Part shown: positions 34,865-44,224 of the stretch, one piece after another
How the letters are laid out: each line of letters starts with the position of its first letter
How positions within the stretch are numbered: position 1 is the stretch's first letter
Source: Incurvaria masculella
Lineage: Eukaryota > Arthropoda > Insecta > Lepidoptera > Incurvariidae
Assembly: GCA_946894095.1 (NCBI GenBank)
Contig: OX335655.1
Span: forward strand, 6,324,001 to 6,388,000
Direction: 5' to 3'
DNA length: 64,000 nt
The notes under the pieces: generated by a model
What the model was told of the DNA's origin: nothing
What the model saw: only the letters and a program-made list of their open reading frames with translations
The model's database searches: none
Made by a program: the position numbers and the translations under genes

Positions 34865-35108
34865 AAAAAATGTGTGGGTACGTTCAGGGGCGTATGGACT
34901 TGCCTTCCATGCTAGATGTAATGGGTTAAAATCCCGGCCCTGTCCATGCACCACTCTCATTCTCTTCTTAAGTTGGATAAGTGCTTTCGGAATCCATGGA
35001 AAACTGTAGGTCCCCTTCCCAGGTGGTAGTGCTAAGCCCGCCCGTATTGGTACCATCGCATTGGATGAAACGGCAATGAAAAATGTTCCGTGTTTTCCAT
35101 CCATTTCA
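34865..35108 (+). mobile_element. tRNA-headed SINE
   Basis: Head 'gtatggacttgccttccatg' and 'gggttaaaatcccggccctg' (B-box-like), then the body shared with the composite SINEs ('tgtaggtccccttcc', 'gcccgcccgtattggtacca', 'cggcaatgaaaaatgttccg'). The head differs from the 5S-composite type, so the family has exchanged heads. Confidence 0.7.
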
Positions 35109-35455
35109 ATTTAGGGATGGTACATAATTCCTTCGGAAACGCGGTGTGTTGGGCATTGGCCCGCAGATTTGCATGTTACCTTTGGAGTGAACAACTTTCG
35201 TCGCTTTTGGCTCAACTTCGACGGTCGATTGCTGCTTGCAATCAGGGCCATATGCACAAATCCAAGATTTGTCATCACTGATAATTTCGTAGACGTAATT
35301 TGACTATCCCCTGTTAAACAGTTGAAGAGTTTTCCTTGGCCATCTGACACGAGCTGGCTTGTGATCGTGGAAACCGAATGCGGAATCCAACGGGATACCA
35401 GCTTTCTCACACCATGCGTTTCATGCAGGATCCTTAGCATTTTCGTCCCTGAAGT
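35109..35455 (-). pseudogene. mariner transposase fragment
   Basis: A minus-strand open frame contains 'ILHETHGVRKLVSRWIPHS', the linker just after the helix-turn-helix region of mariner transposases, followed by a disturbed 'TGDSQI' that corresponds to the first catalytic block (TGDE.W). The essential acidic residue there is lost. Only about 110 codons survive. No inverted repeats found. Dead fragment. Confidence 0.75.
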
Positions 35456-36390
35456 TCTTAAGTATGTTTTAATATCACGATGTGTTACATGACGCTCTTC
35501 GATGACTCACATTAGTTATATTATCTTTAGTAAAGGCGGTTTTGTGACTAATGTCCACCCTGGAGTTTTAAATAACAACGTTTGACGGTTCTAAACCATG
35601 GCGCTTCATCATGAAAACTAAAGTTTCCTCCTCAAAACATTGATGTGTTAATTGATGAACAATAATTGTGAGAACACTTTCTCTCGAGAAATGTATTCTT
35701 AATCATATGAAACTTGACAACTTTGAAATGATGCTGTGACTCACGGAGAGTCAATGTCCGTGCTGTGACTAAATGATTTCACGAATCTTTCAGTTATTTT
35801 AAGCTTATTTTAAAAATAAACTAACGCTTTACGGTTTCGTAATCGGCGGTAAATACGAGTATGTGAACGGCAAGATTTTCGCCTTTATATTTGTATTTAT
35901 GCTTAAACGTTTTTTCTTTATCCACTATTTCACTCACAAGAAAATTTGAGTTGAAATCAACTTTGAATTATGCAATAAAGAACCAGTATACCCATACCCG
36001 CACATTTATTATTTAAATAATATCCTCGCACATGTCAAGCGAAGAACTAAAGGCTATGATTTATGGATTACCTAGGAGTCGGCCATATTGCCCAACCCAG
36101 TTTCTGCTCTCACCGTGCACGGTCGTGTGCTGACCTACATGTCCTTATTACATGTCTGCATGCGCTACTCAAGCAGCTTGAGTATATATTTTATACCACG
36201 TTCACGATTGGTTCTACATAAATCTTTTTTTTATGTGTTTTCATTGATGGCGAATTCACACCTACCGTCATTATATTAGTTCAACACACCGCATTCCCGA
36301 AGGTTTTAACTTTTTTCTGAATGCGAAAAATTCGGCGGCCGCTAAAGAGATAAATATTTTGAGGTTTGTTTGGTCAGACCGCCTAACACA
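35456..36390. other. Noncoding, nothing recognised
   Basis: AT-rich interval before the SINE at 36.4 kb. The plus ORF at 36,088-36,279 has no motif. Confidence 0.35.
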
Positions 36391-36703
36391 TTACATGAGA
36401 AATAGGTGACATGCCAGGACCTTCCTTATATTGCTCGGCTACATTGAACTGGATGGAAAACATGGACAATTTTAATTGCCGCTTCGACCATCGTACATTT
36501 AATGCGGTGGTACCAACCCGGGCGGGATTAAACCCAGTCAATAAGGAAGGGGATCAACAGTTTTACGTAGAATCACGGTTGAAAATGCTCACGTAGTTCA
36601 ACGGTTGAAAATGCTCACCCATCCAGAACCTAACCGCGCTCAGAGGTACTTCACACTTATCGAATCGCTAGGCGTCGCGCCACTAAGCTACCGAGGCTAA
36701 CAT
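36390..36703 (-). mobile_element. SINE, composite head
   Basis: Minus-strand start 'gttagcctcggtagcttagt' (A-box-like), 'ggttctggatgggtgagc', then a body with an internal duplication ('acggttgaaaatgctcac' appears twice) and the common tail 'gacaattttaattgcc'. Confidence 0.7.
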
Positions 36704-36864
36704 TATATGGTGATTAAGAACATCAACCAATCCTAAACCTAACCTAACCAAACCGACCTAATACATCCACTAACTTTGCTTCATATTTACTGTACAACAT
36801 TTAATAGTATTGCTGCTACTTTTAATTTTATTTCTTTACACCCTGTTAAGCTTTTATAAAGCGT

Positions 36865-37117
36865 TGTGCCGGTATGTACCTACACACAACGACGGGCGCG
36901 GAGGGTGTAATATGAAACGGCTGACTCGCCCCCCTCGCCTCGCCGCGCGCCGTGCAAGTAGGGACATGCCGGCCCACGGCTCCTCAGTCCTCATTGGTAT
37001 GTAATAACGCCAAGTCGTGCCCTAGCCCGTATAACATTAAATGTGATAATTCTACAAAGACACTCGTTTGATTTGCCGGCTGAACAGAATCCTATGCCTC
37101 CCCTTAAATAGGCAAAG
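36865..37117 (+). repeat. 5' LTR
   Basis: Begins TGTGCCGGTATG and shares 253 bp with the 3' LTR. The canonical end …TAGGCA would fall at 37,114; the next bases (aag) also occur after the 3' LTR, so the exact end is ambiguous by up to 3 bp. Includes the GC-rich 'cgccccctcgcctcgccgcg'-like stretch and a possible TATA ('ccttaaatag') near its end. Confidence 0.9.
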
Positions 37118-37133
37118 TGGTGACCCCTCGTGA
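37118..37133 (+). promoter_or_regulatory. Primer-binding site (tRNA-Trp-like)
   Basis: 'tggtgacccctcgtga' is complementary to the 3' end of tRNA-Trp (…ggggtcacca) over its first ten bases, with looser pairing after that. It lies directly next to the 5' LTR. It would prime minus-strand DNA synthesis. Confidence 0.75.
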
Positions 37134-37244
37134 AAGTGAGCCGGCAAACAAAGTGCGCGTGGACTGTGTTTTCTCCTCGGCCGCGGACGTTAATCAGGGC
37201 ACGGCTTCGAAGACTCCGTCCGCAGCCGACATAACGGCTGGAAA

Positions 37245-38174
37245 ATGCACCAGCAGCCCGGCATCCCCATGGCGGGGCCCGGCGCGAGCCCGGCCCCCCT
37301 CGGAGGTGCCGGCGCCATACCTCCGCCGCCAGCTCCACCGCTGCAGCTGCAGCAGATCGCCGCGGGCGACTTGGCAGCTATATCGGTATCCAGCCGGATA
37401 CCGGAGTTCTGGCGCGCGGAACCCAAGCTATGGTTTATACAATTCGAAGCAGTAACCGCCTCACAGCGACTCTCCGACGAGCAGCGCTGGCAGGCAGTAA
37501 TCGCAAAACTCAAATTAACCGATCTACAACAAGTAAGCGACCTCCTAACCGATCCTCCCACGCAGAACAAATATGAGGCGCTCAAGAACCGGCTCATCAC
37601 GACAAACGCGGACTCGGAGCAAAGACGTTTCCAAAAACTACTGTCCGAAATGCAGTTGGGAGATCAGAGGCCTTCACAACTCTTAAGGAGGATGAAGGAC
37701 CTCGCCGGAACTAAAGTAAGCGACGAAGCTCTCAAATTTCTGTGGGCCGGACACTTGCCGACAGCAGTACGAACAGTGCTCGCGGTGTCCGAGCACTCTC
37801 AACTGGAGGAACTCGCCGCACTCGCTGACAGAGTGCAGGAGAACGTACGCAGCGAAAGCCAGGTGTCGGAGCTGCGGATGCAGTCGTACACAGCACACAT
37901 GGACGAGCTGATGCGACGCATGGACCAAATGACGGTCGAAATCGATGCACTGCGCACCGCTGGTTTCGCGAGGAACCCATCCCCCAACGCCGCACATCAA
38001 CCAGCACGACGACCGTACAACAACCGTTCGCGGTCATCATCGCGGGAAAGACGCCCAGGGTGGCTGTGTTTTTACCACCACCGGTTCAAAGCCGCGGCGT
38101 ACAAATGCACGCAACCGTGCGCGTGGAAAAGCCACGAGAAACCTGTACAGCAACCCAACCTGGCGGAAAACTAG
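37245..38174 (+). CDS. gag: Gag-like protein, 309 aa
   Basis: Structural protein of the retrotransposon. The N-terminus is Pro/Ala/Gly-rich (1-40). The capsid-like part begins near 'IPEFWRAEPKLWFIQFEA' (about 52-69). A helical segment lies around 'LRMQSYTAHMDELMRRMDQM'. An Arg/Ser-rich stretch ('RPYNNRSRSSSRERR') precedes the zinc motif 'CFYHHRFKAAAYKCTQPC', a CHCC type rather than the usual CCHC. Unusually the gene ends only about 16 residues later. It overlaps pol, which lies in the -1 frame. Start chosen at the first ATG of the open frame. Confidence 0.87.
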   Translation: MHQQPGIPMAGPGASPAPLGGAGAIPPPPAPPLQLQQIAAGDLAAISVSSRIPEFWRAEPKLWFIQFEAVTASQRLSDEQRWQAVIAKLKLTDLQQVSDLLTDPPTQNKYEALKNRLITTNADSEQRRFQKLLSEMQLGDQRPSQLLRRMKDLAGTKVSDEALKFLWAGHLPTAVRTVLAVSEHSQLEELAALADRVQENVRSESQVSELRMQSYTAHMDELMRRMDQMTVEIDALRTAGFARNPSPNAAHQPARRPYNNRSRSSSRERRPGWLCFYHHRFKAAAYKCTQPCAWKSHEKPVQQPNLAEN

Positions 38175-41100
38175 GAGCCGAGCAGGATCCCACAGCGGCG
38201 GACCTCTGCTCAATCAACAACCCCAACTGCCGCCTAAAAGTCACAGACAAGGAGTCGGGGCTCAACTTCCTGGTCGACACCGGGGCCGGCGTCTCCGTGC
38301 TACCGGCCCCCAAAGGATCCAAGCAGGACCCCGACGGGCAGGTGCTGTACGCGGCCAACAACACTCGGATCAAGACATACGGAGAGAGGACGATGCGACT
38401 AAACCTCGGACTACGCCGCCCCTTCGTATGGACTTTCATCAGGGCCGATGTAGAAACGCCAATACTAGGTGCTGACTTTCTTGCATATTTTAATTTACTG
38501 GTGGACCTACGGCAGAAAAGACTTTTAGACAATACCACGAACTGTAAGGTGATTTGTGCAGTGGACAATAGTGATGCGAACAAAAATGTGCAGACAATGG
38601 ACTACAGTGAACCGTTCCACATGCAGTTACGTAAGTACCCTAATCTAAGTTCACCATCCGTACGCGATGGTATTGTAGCTCACGATGTGGTACACCACAT
38701 CGAAACCACCGGTCCACCAGTGTACTCACGGGCACGGCCCCTGCCACCCGACAAGTACGCACGCGTAAAAAAAGAGTTCGAGAACATGATCGACCAGGGC
38801 ATTTGTCGCCCCTCCAAGAGCCCATGGGCCTCACCTTTGCACGTAGTGACAAAGCAGGATGGCGAATTTAGATTATGTGGAGACTATAGGCGGCTAAACC
38901 TTGTAACCAAACCGGACAGATACCCCATCCCGAGGTTACAAGACTTCATGTACCTAGCGCACAACAAAACTCGCTTCACTAAGTTAGATATGAAGCGGGC
39001 GTATTATCAGATTCCCATAAACGACAGCGACATAGAAAAGACAGCCGTGATAACGCCATTCGGACTTTTTGAGTACACCTCAATGTGTTTTGGACTAAGG
39101 AATGCAGGACAAACCTTTCAACGTTTCATGCACATGATCCTGAAGGGTTTGGACTTTGTATTCATTTACTTAGACGACGTACTAGTAGCTTCCGAGGACG
39201 AGGACACTCACAAGACACACGTTGACGCAGTACTACAAAGACTAAATACTTACGGTGTAAAACTCAACATACAGAAATGCATTTTCAACGAGACCTCGCT
39301 TCCTTATCTCGGCTACTCTGTGTCGCAGGACGGCATCCGGCCGTTAGCTGAGAAAGCGGAAGCGATAGCGAACTATCCGAAACCGACAACAGTGCTGGAA
39401 TTGAGACGTTTCCTGGGAATGCTGAATTTTTACCGAGACAGCATACCACACACCGCGGACGCACAACGAAAACTTAACACTTACCTGGTAGGCGCGAAAC
39501 GCAAGAATGACAAAACCCTCTTAAATTGGAACCCAGAGACAGACCAAGCTTTCATCGAATGTAAGCAATGTATTAGTGACGCGGTCACGCTAGCTTTTCC
39601 CTCGGCAGGAGGGGAATTGCATTTATATACTGACGCCTCGTCTACGAGTGTAGGAGCCGCGCTACAGGAGCATGCAAACGGAAAGACAAAACCGTTAGGT
39701 TTCTTCTCAAAAGCTCTCAGCACGGCGCAACGAAAATATTCAACTTTTGACAGGGAATTACTAGGCATCTACATGGCTATCAAGCACTATCGTCGACTCT
39801 GCGAAGGGCGTCTGCTGGTAGTCCATACCGATCACAAACCCCTCATATATACATTCCAGAACGGGTGCAGCGACAATGACACGCCACGGCGTATACGACA
39901 GTTAGGTTACATATCGCAATACTGCACGACTTTACTACACGTGGCCGGATGTGACAACCCAATAGCTGACGCGATGTCCCGCGTAGCAGCAATATCCGGC
40001 CCGCCGACAATCGACTGGGACGAAATAGCTGACGCACAGACCCACGACACGACGCTACAGACATTAGTGACGAAAGTACCCTACCCAGTGACAAAACTTA
40101 TTCTGCCGAATGTAACCACAGCATTGTACTGCAATACACAAAATGGGTTGGCCCGCCCGTACATCCCGGAGCGATTCCGCATGCAGATATTTAAATCTGT
40201 GCACGGAATTGCCCACCCAGGGGTGCGCGGCTCAAGGCGGATGGTATCGCAACGATACTACTGGCCTAAAATGAATCTCGACGTAAAGGAGTGGGCGCAG
40301 GCGTGTACAAACTGTCAACAAGCCAAGGTCACGCGACACACTAAGGCCCCACTCGGAGAGTTCACGGGATCACAGAGATTTGAACACATCCACGTAGACG
40401 TTGTCGGACCCCTAAACACATCCAGGGACTTCAGGTACATCCTAACAATAGTGGACAGAGCCACCTCATGGCCGGAGGCAATCCCTATACCAGACCAGAC
40501 TGCAGAGACAGCAGCTCGAACCGTGTACGATCATTGGATCACCCGGTTCGGGTGCCCTCTACGCTTGACGACTGATAGAGGCAGAAATTTTGAGTCCGAA
40601 TTATTCCTGAATTTAAACAAGAAAATGGGAATCAAAAAGCTCCGTACAACGGCCTATCACCCGCAAGCGAATGGTATGGTAGAACGATTTCACCGCACAA
40701 TGAAAGCCGCACTCATGGCCCGCGGAAAAACCGAAAACTGGGTCGACGAACTCCCGACAGTCTTATTCGGTTTACGCGCAGCGGTTAGGGATGACACCGG
40801 CGTCAGCGCAGCACAGCTAGTATACGGGACCGCATTGCGGCTGCCCGGTGAATTTTTCGAGCAGGCGCGCGAGATGAGGATGGATGATAATTTTGTCCAG
40901 CGATTAAATGACCACATTCAAAACATAGCGTCGGTACCCAGACGCGAGGCTCGCGAAACCGCAATATTTATACATCCGGAACTTCAGACAACTCAAAACG
41001 TTTTCGTACGGAACGACCGAGTATCAAAACCACTCACACCCCCGTACAGCGGTCCGTACCCTGTAATAAGGCGAGATCACAAATATTTTATCGTAAGGAT

Positions 41101-41476
41101 GCCGCATGGCGAAACATCAGTAAGCATTGACAGGCTCAAACCCGCTTTCATCCTACACGTGAACGACCCCAATTCGGGAGGAAGAGAGGCCGGTATGGAA
41201 CCCGACAAAATAGTTAAACACCCATGTAACAAAAAGCTCCCTCAACAGAAAACGGTTCGATTCCAGCATTCCGACGAAACGCATACGCTGAAACGAAACT
41301 CAGGACAGGACATAACACGACCCACGCCATTACAAATGGCGGGACGGCAGGCGACAGCCAGGCGGGAACCCGACACTCCGACAGCGCATTCCGACACGGT
41401 TTTCACCCTCGACGTTTTTCAGCGAATCACGCGCAGCGGACGTGTAACCCGACCACCTATACGTTTTGCTACTTAG
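38060..41476 (+). CDS. pol: Pol polyprotein (protease, RT, RNase H, integrase), 1138 aa
   Basis: Overlaps gag by 115 nt in the -1 frame, so translation by ribosomal frameshift is likely; I could not fix the slip site. Protease: 'FLVDTGAGVSVLP' (about 72-84). RT: 'LDMKRAYYQIPIND', 'FGLRNAGQTFQRFM' and the catalytic 'FIYLDDVLVAS'. RNase H: 'LYTDASSTSVGAAL' and 'STFDRELLGIY'. Integrase: the zinc-binding HHCC ('GIAHPGVRGSRR', 'CTNCQQAK') and a DDE core ('IHVDVVGPL', 'LTTDRGRNFES', 'HPQANGMVERFH'). The order is that of Ty3/Gypsy. No stop or missing catalytic residue is visible. A tail of about 100 residues after the integrase is basic and unstructured. Confidence 0.93.
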   Translation: MAVFLPPPVQSRGVQMHATVRVEKPRETCTATQPGGKLGAEQDPTAADLCSINNPNCRLKVTDKESGLNFLVDTGAGVSVLPAPKGSKQDPDGQVLYAANNTRIKTYGERTMRLNLGLRRPFVWTFIRADVETPILGADFLAYFNLLVDLRQKRLLDNTTNCKVICAVDNSDANKNVQTMDYSEPFHMQLRKYPNLSSPSVRDGIVAHDVVHHIETTGPPVYSRARPLPPDKYARVKKEFENMIDQGICRPSKSPWASPLHVVTKQDGEFRLCGDYRRLNLVTKPDRYPIPRLQDFMYLAHNKTRFTKLDMKRAYYQIPINDSDIEKTAVITPFGLFEYTSMCFGLRNAGQTFQRFMHMILKGLDFVFIYLDDVLVASEDEDTHKTHVDAVLQRLNTYGVKLNIQKCIFNETSLPYLGYSVSQDGIRPLAEKAEAIANYPKPTTVLELRRFLGMLNFYRDSIPHTADAQRKLNTYLVGAKRKNDKTLLNWNPETDQAFIECKQCISDAVTLAFPSAGGELHLYTDASSTSVGAALQEHANGKTKPLGFFSKALSTAQRKYSTFDRELLGIYMAIKHYRRLCEGRLLVVHTDHKPLIYTFQNGCSDNDTPRRIRQLGYISQYCTTLLHVAGCDNPIADAMSRVAAISGPPTIDWDEIADAQTHDTTLQTLVTKVPYPVTKLILPNVTTALYCNTQNGLARPYIPERFRMQIFKSVHGIAHPGVRGSRRMVSQRYYWPKMNLDVKEWAQACTNCQQAKVTRHTKAPLGEFTGSQRFEHIHVDVVGPLNTSRDFRYILTIVDRATSWPEAIPIPDQTAETAARTVYDHWITRFGCPLRLTTDRGRNFESELFLNLNKKMGIKKLRTTAYHPQANGMVERFHRTMKAALMARGKTENWVDELPTVLFGLRAAVRDDTGVSAAQLVYGTALRLPGEFFEQAREMRMDDNFVQRLNDHIQNIASVPRREARETAIFIHPELQTTQNVFVRNDRVSKPLTPPYSGPYPVIRRDHKYFIVRMPHGETSVSIDRLKPAFILHVNDPNSGGREAGMEPDKIVKHPCNKKLPQQKTVRFQHSDETHTLKRNSGQDITRPTPLQMAGRQATARREPDTPTAHSDTVFTLDVFQRITRSGRVTRPPIRFAT

Positions 41477-41941
41477 CGACTGACCATAGGACAGTACATT
41501 ACTATTGGACATTATCAAACTGTATCCTACAGTTATAATTTGAAAATAGGCGCTAAGCGATTGACAGACAGACAACTTTTTAAACATTAATATTTTTTTC
41601 ACGACGTAGACTTTAGTGACTTTGTTTTTGACACTTTAGAATGGGAATCTGATAGCACGCTCCTTTCTAGTAGGATCTAGATTGTTTCTCAATGTCAATG
41701 TATTTTTTTTCTGTAAACAACTGTATGTAATCATTGTAACCAATTGAATGTAAACGTGCTAACCATAAGTAGTAAATAAGAACTAAGGTTAAGGGTAGAT
41801 AAATAAGGACACCATTATACTTTTAAATGTATTAATCATTCTTTTACAAAAACTGTGGCACCGTTAAAACATTTACAATTATGTACCCTTTAGAACTAGC
41901 ACAGTAGAAACACTCAAGTAGGCAGAAAACGGTCGGTCCCC
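41477..41941 (+). other. Retrotransposon 3' region between pol and the antisense ORF
   Basis: AT-rich, no sense ORF with motifs. No conventional env gene follows pol. Confidence 0.6.
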
Positions 41942-42211
41942 TCACGCAGTGGCATACTGCGGAGGCTGATGCGAATGCACGGAGATCTGCGACAGCCCCT
42001 GCTGTCGACGGGCCAACTCCTTTCGGATGCGACCGGCAACCAAAGCCCGCACCTTCTCGTAGCACATATATAAGAGCAGCACCGCAAACAGCACAATTGA
42101 GATGATCGAAGCTATTTCCAACACGGAGGGACCACCCGACGTAGTCGGGGCGCTGACTGTCACAACAGTCTCCACCTCCGAATTTAATTGTTTTGCTGAA
42201 TAATTTCCCAT
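41942..42211 (-). CDS. Antisense ORF: 89-aa small membrane protein in the retrotransposon
   Basis: Function unknown. Runs opposite to gag/pol. Starts in a good context (tttcaaaATGG). Visible features: 'MGNYSAKQ' at the N-terminus, a plausible myristoylation start (Gly2, Ser5); a 20-30 residue Ser/Thr-rich stretch; a single hydrophobic segment at about 30-51 ('ASIISIVLFAVLLLYMC'); then a basic stretch ('GRIRKELARRQ', 60-70); and a C-terminal 'HQPPQYATA' with a PPxY motif. Positive charges after the segment suggest the C-terminus stays in the cytosol. It could be an envelope-like or budding accessory, or an unrelated captured gene. That the ORF is real is inferred from its ordered layout, not shown. 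Confidence 0.6.
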   Translation of the reverse strand: MGNYSAKQLNSEVETVVTVSAPTTSGGPSVLEIASIISIVLFAVLLLYMCYEKVRALVAGRIRKELARRQQGLSQISVHSHQPPQYATA

Positions 42212-42745
42212 TTTGAAAAATACTAGGTAACGACTAGTATGGTCGATGTATCAAGACGAAAGCAAACTGAATGACCAGTAAAATAATGTAACTGCAGAGA
42301 TAATCTCGCATTTAATATTATTCAGGTTAAGAGACTATAAAACCAGGTCAAGAACAGGGAAATGTATTTCGTACCTCGACCTACTCTTTTCAATTTGTTA
42401 GACTAAGTACTTCACTAAATTGGTAGTGAATCATGTGTATCTTATATTTAATTGCATTGACAAAACAAATGTATATCGACATAGCAACGCAGCAGTTACT
42501 AGGCAGCTCGGCCGCGCTGAAATCCGAGAGCGGCCCGGGCGCCGCGGCGGTGGCCCGCGCCACTGCCGACACACCTCCGGCGCCGGTCGGCTCACCGCGC
42601 ATGCGATAAGACGGCTGGCGTCCGATGACGCGAATTCATGACAACTGCAAACTGCTGTGTCGCGAATTGCCCGGGACAATGTTACCACCAGTAAACGAAC
42701 GTTACGGGCAGACTAGATAAATTTCAAAATTATGAGATACATTTT
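42212..42745. other. Retrotransposon region upstream of the antisense ORF
   Basis: Could hold the promoter or 5' exon for the antisense frame. A GC-rich patch (42,490-42,620) stands out in otherwise AT-rich sequence, with open frames on both strands but no motif. Confidence 0.4.
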
Positions 42746-42761
42746 TTTAAGGGTGGAGCCC
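42746..42761 (+). promoter_or_regulatory. Polypurine-tract-like sequence
   Basis: 'ttaagggtggagccc' directly before the 3' LTR is the likely plus-strand primer; the purine run 'aagggtggag' is short. Confidence 0.55.
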
Positions 42762-43014
42762 TGTGCCGGTATGTACCTACACACAACGACGGGCGCGGAG
42801 GGTGTAATATGAAACGGCTGACTCGCCCCCCTCGCCTCGCCGCGCGCCGTGCAAGTAGGGACATGCCGGCCCACGGCTCCTCAGTCCTCATTGGTATGTA
42901 ATAACGCCAAGTCGTGCCCTAGCCCGTATAACATTAAATGTGATAATTCTACAAAGACACTCGTTTGATTTGCCGGCTGAACAGAATCCTATGCCTCCCC
43001 TTAAATAGGCAAAG
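42762..43014 (+). repeat. 3' LTR
   Basis: Reads the same as the 5' LTR over 253 bp by direct comparison. Followed by 'cgtaaatt'; with the shared 'aag' this gives 'aagcgt', which also precedes the 5' LTR. Confidence 0.9.
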
Positions 43015-44050
43015 CGTAAATTATATGAGCTGTCCATATGAAATCGAATCGACTGCCTGGTCTTATCTGGGATTATAAACAAATATTAATTATCCAATTA
43101 ATACGCCAATTTTAAAATTATTTTGTTTAACCCCCAAAAAAACACACAAAAACAAAATATAGCTGCTGAACAAAAAAAATGTATGCCTTAATAAATTGAA
43201 ATAAACAAATATACAGATTTTAGGAAAATTCACAATACATTTTCCTCACAAACTATTTTCAATCACTCTCAAAGACGTGAAAGAGTTCATAAACATTTTC
43301 CTCCTTCATCCCATATCAGTAAAACGACCACTTGTGGCGGATTATCGCGAAAGAAAAGTTCATTCTTTAATATTTTCCAGTCATTTTAATACAAATTGGC
43401 ATCCAAGCCGTCGGCACAAAACTTATTAGCCGTCCTACTCAACGTAATTAGAGTAATATTGATTGGCGGATACACAGGCCGTAGCGACCCGATAATTACA
43501 TTGTGTATTGGGCGGAAGGCGCCCGGAGAGTCGGGAGGCGAGGCGGTGCGAGAGCGGCGAGGGGAGGAGGTAGGCTACGACGGTGGCGACATCTCTCGGA
43601 GTAACGATGTCGCTGTGAGAGCGAGCGAAGCCTTAATTGCATTGGGCCGATGTGTACTCGTCGCTTCCTCAGCGTTTGATGCTCCCGCAACGGCAAACAT
43701 TTGATGTAATTAGCGCACGGCAACATGGTAGCTTTTAATTTTCAAGTTACAAATATTATGCATAAAGTTTGCATAAAAGCATATTTCTTTTTAAAATGGA
43801 TTATTTTTAATATTATCTTTGCAATATATATCCTGATCTTGGTTTCAGAGAGTTTTTTTATTATCTTCAGTGATTGATGATAGCAATGAACACGCCAGTC
43901 ATATGTGCCTCTGCGAAACGAGTCAACCGGTGGGTAGCCCGAGACCGAATATTGGTACTCGGGAGCCAGTAAGTGCACCCATGGTGTTTTTTTTAATATA
44001 CCTTAATATTAACGTAATTCTTGAAATAGTTGAAAAACTTTTAGCGTAGA
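43015..44050. other. Intergenic or intronic, nothing recognised
   Basis: AT-rich with one GC-rich, purine-rich patch (43,510-43,660) that is open on the plus strand without a motif. It could be regulatory or an untranslated exon; no support either way. Confidence 0.35.
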
Positions 44051-44054
44051 ATCA

Positions 44055-44224
44055 TTCGTAGCAGTGCTACGAACACCGTGGCTACGAAGCTTGTAGCAGT
44101 ACGAACTCCGTGGTTACGAAGCTCGTAGCAGTGCTACGACTCCCTGGCTACGAAGCTCCTAGCAGCATGAACTCCGTAGATACGATGCTCGTAGCCGAAC
44201 TCCGTGGCTACGAGGCTCGTACAC
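44055..44224. repeat. Minisatellite, ~36-bp unit, ~5 units
   Basis: Units read 'acgaactccgtggctacgaa' plus 'gctcgtagcagtgct' with substitutions and length changes. The words 'gctcgtagc' also occur in the satellite at the left edge. Confidence 0.8.

Larger units (their letters stand above)
36865..43014 (+). mobile_element. Ty3/Gypsy LTR retrotransposon, CsRn1-type, recent insertion
   Basis: Two 253-bp LTRs that read identically, a primer-binding site complementary to tRNA-Trp, Gag with a CHCC zinc motif, Pol in the -1 frame (protease, RT, RNase H, integrase), a purine-rich tract before the 3' LTR, and flanks sharing 'aagcgt'. The CHCC motif and the tRNA-Trp primer are, as I recall, distinguishing marks of the CsRn1 clade. 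The reading frames are intact. It also carries an antisense ORF in its 3' part. Confidence 0.9.

Noticed and set aside
37190..37600. 136-codon ORF antisense to gag
   Set aside because: Lies fully opposite a well-supported Gag frame and has no motif or ordered features.
38086..38583. 165-codon minus and 176-codon plus ORFs overlapping the start of pol
   Set aside because: Shadows of the high-GC Gag/Pol region without domains.
42390..42688. GC-rich patch as host exon or env gene
   Set aside because: No signal peptide, membrane segment or splice-supported frame; it lies within the LTR element.
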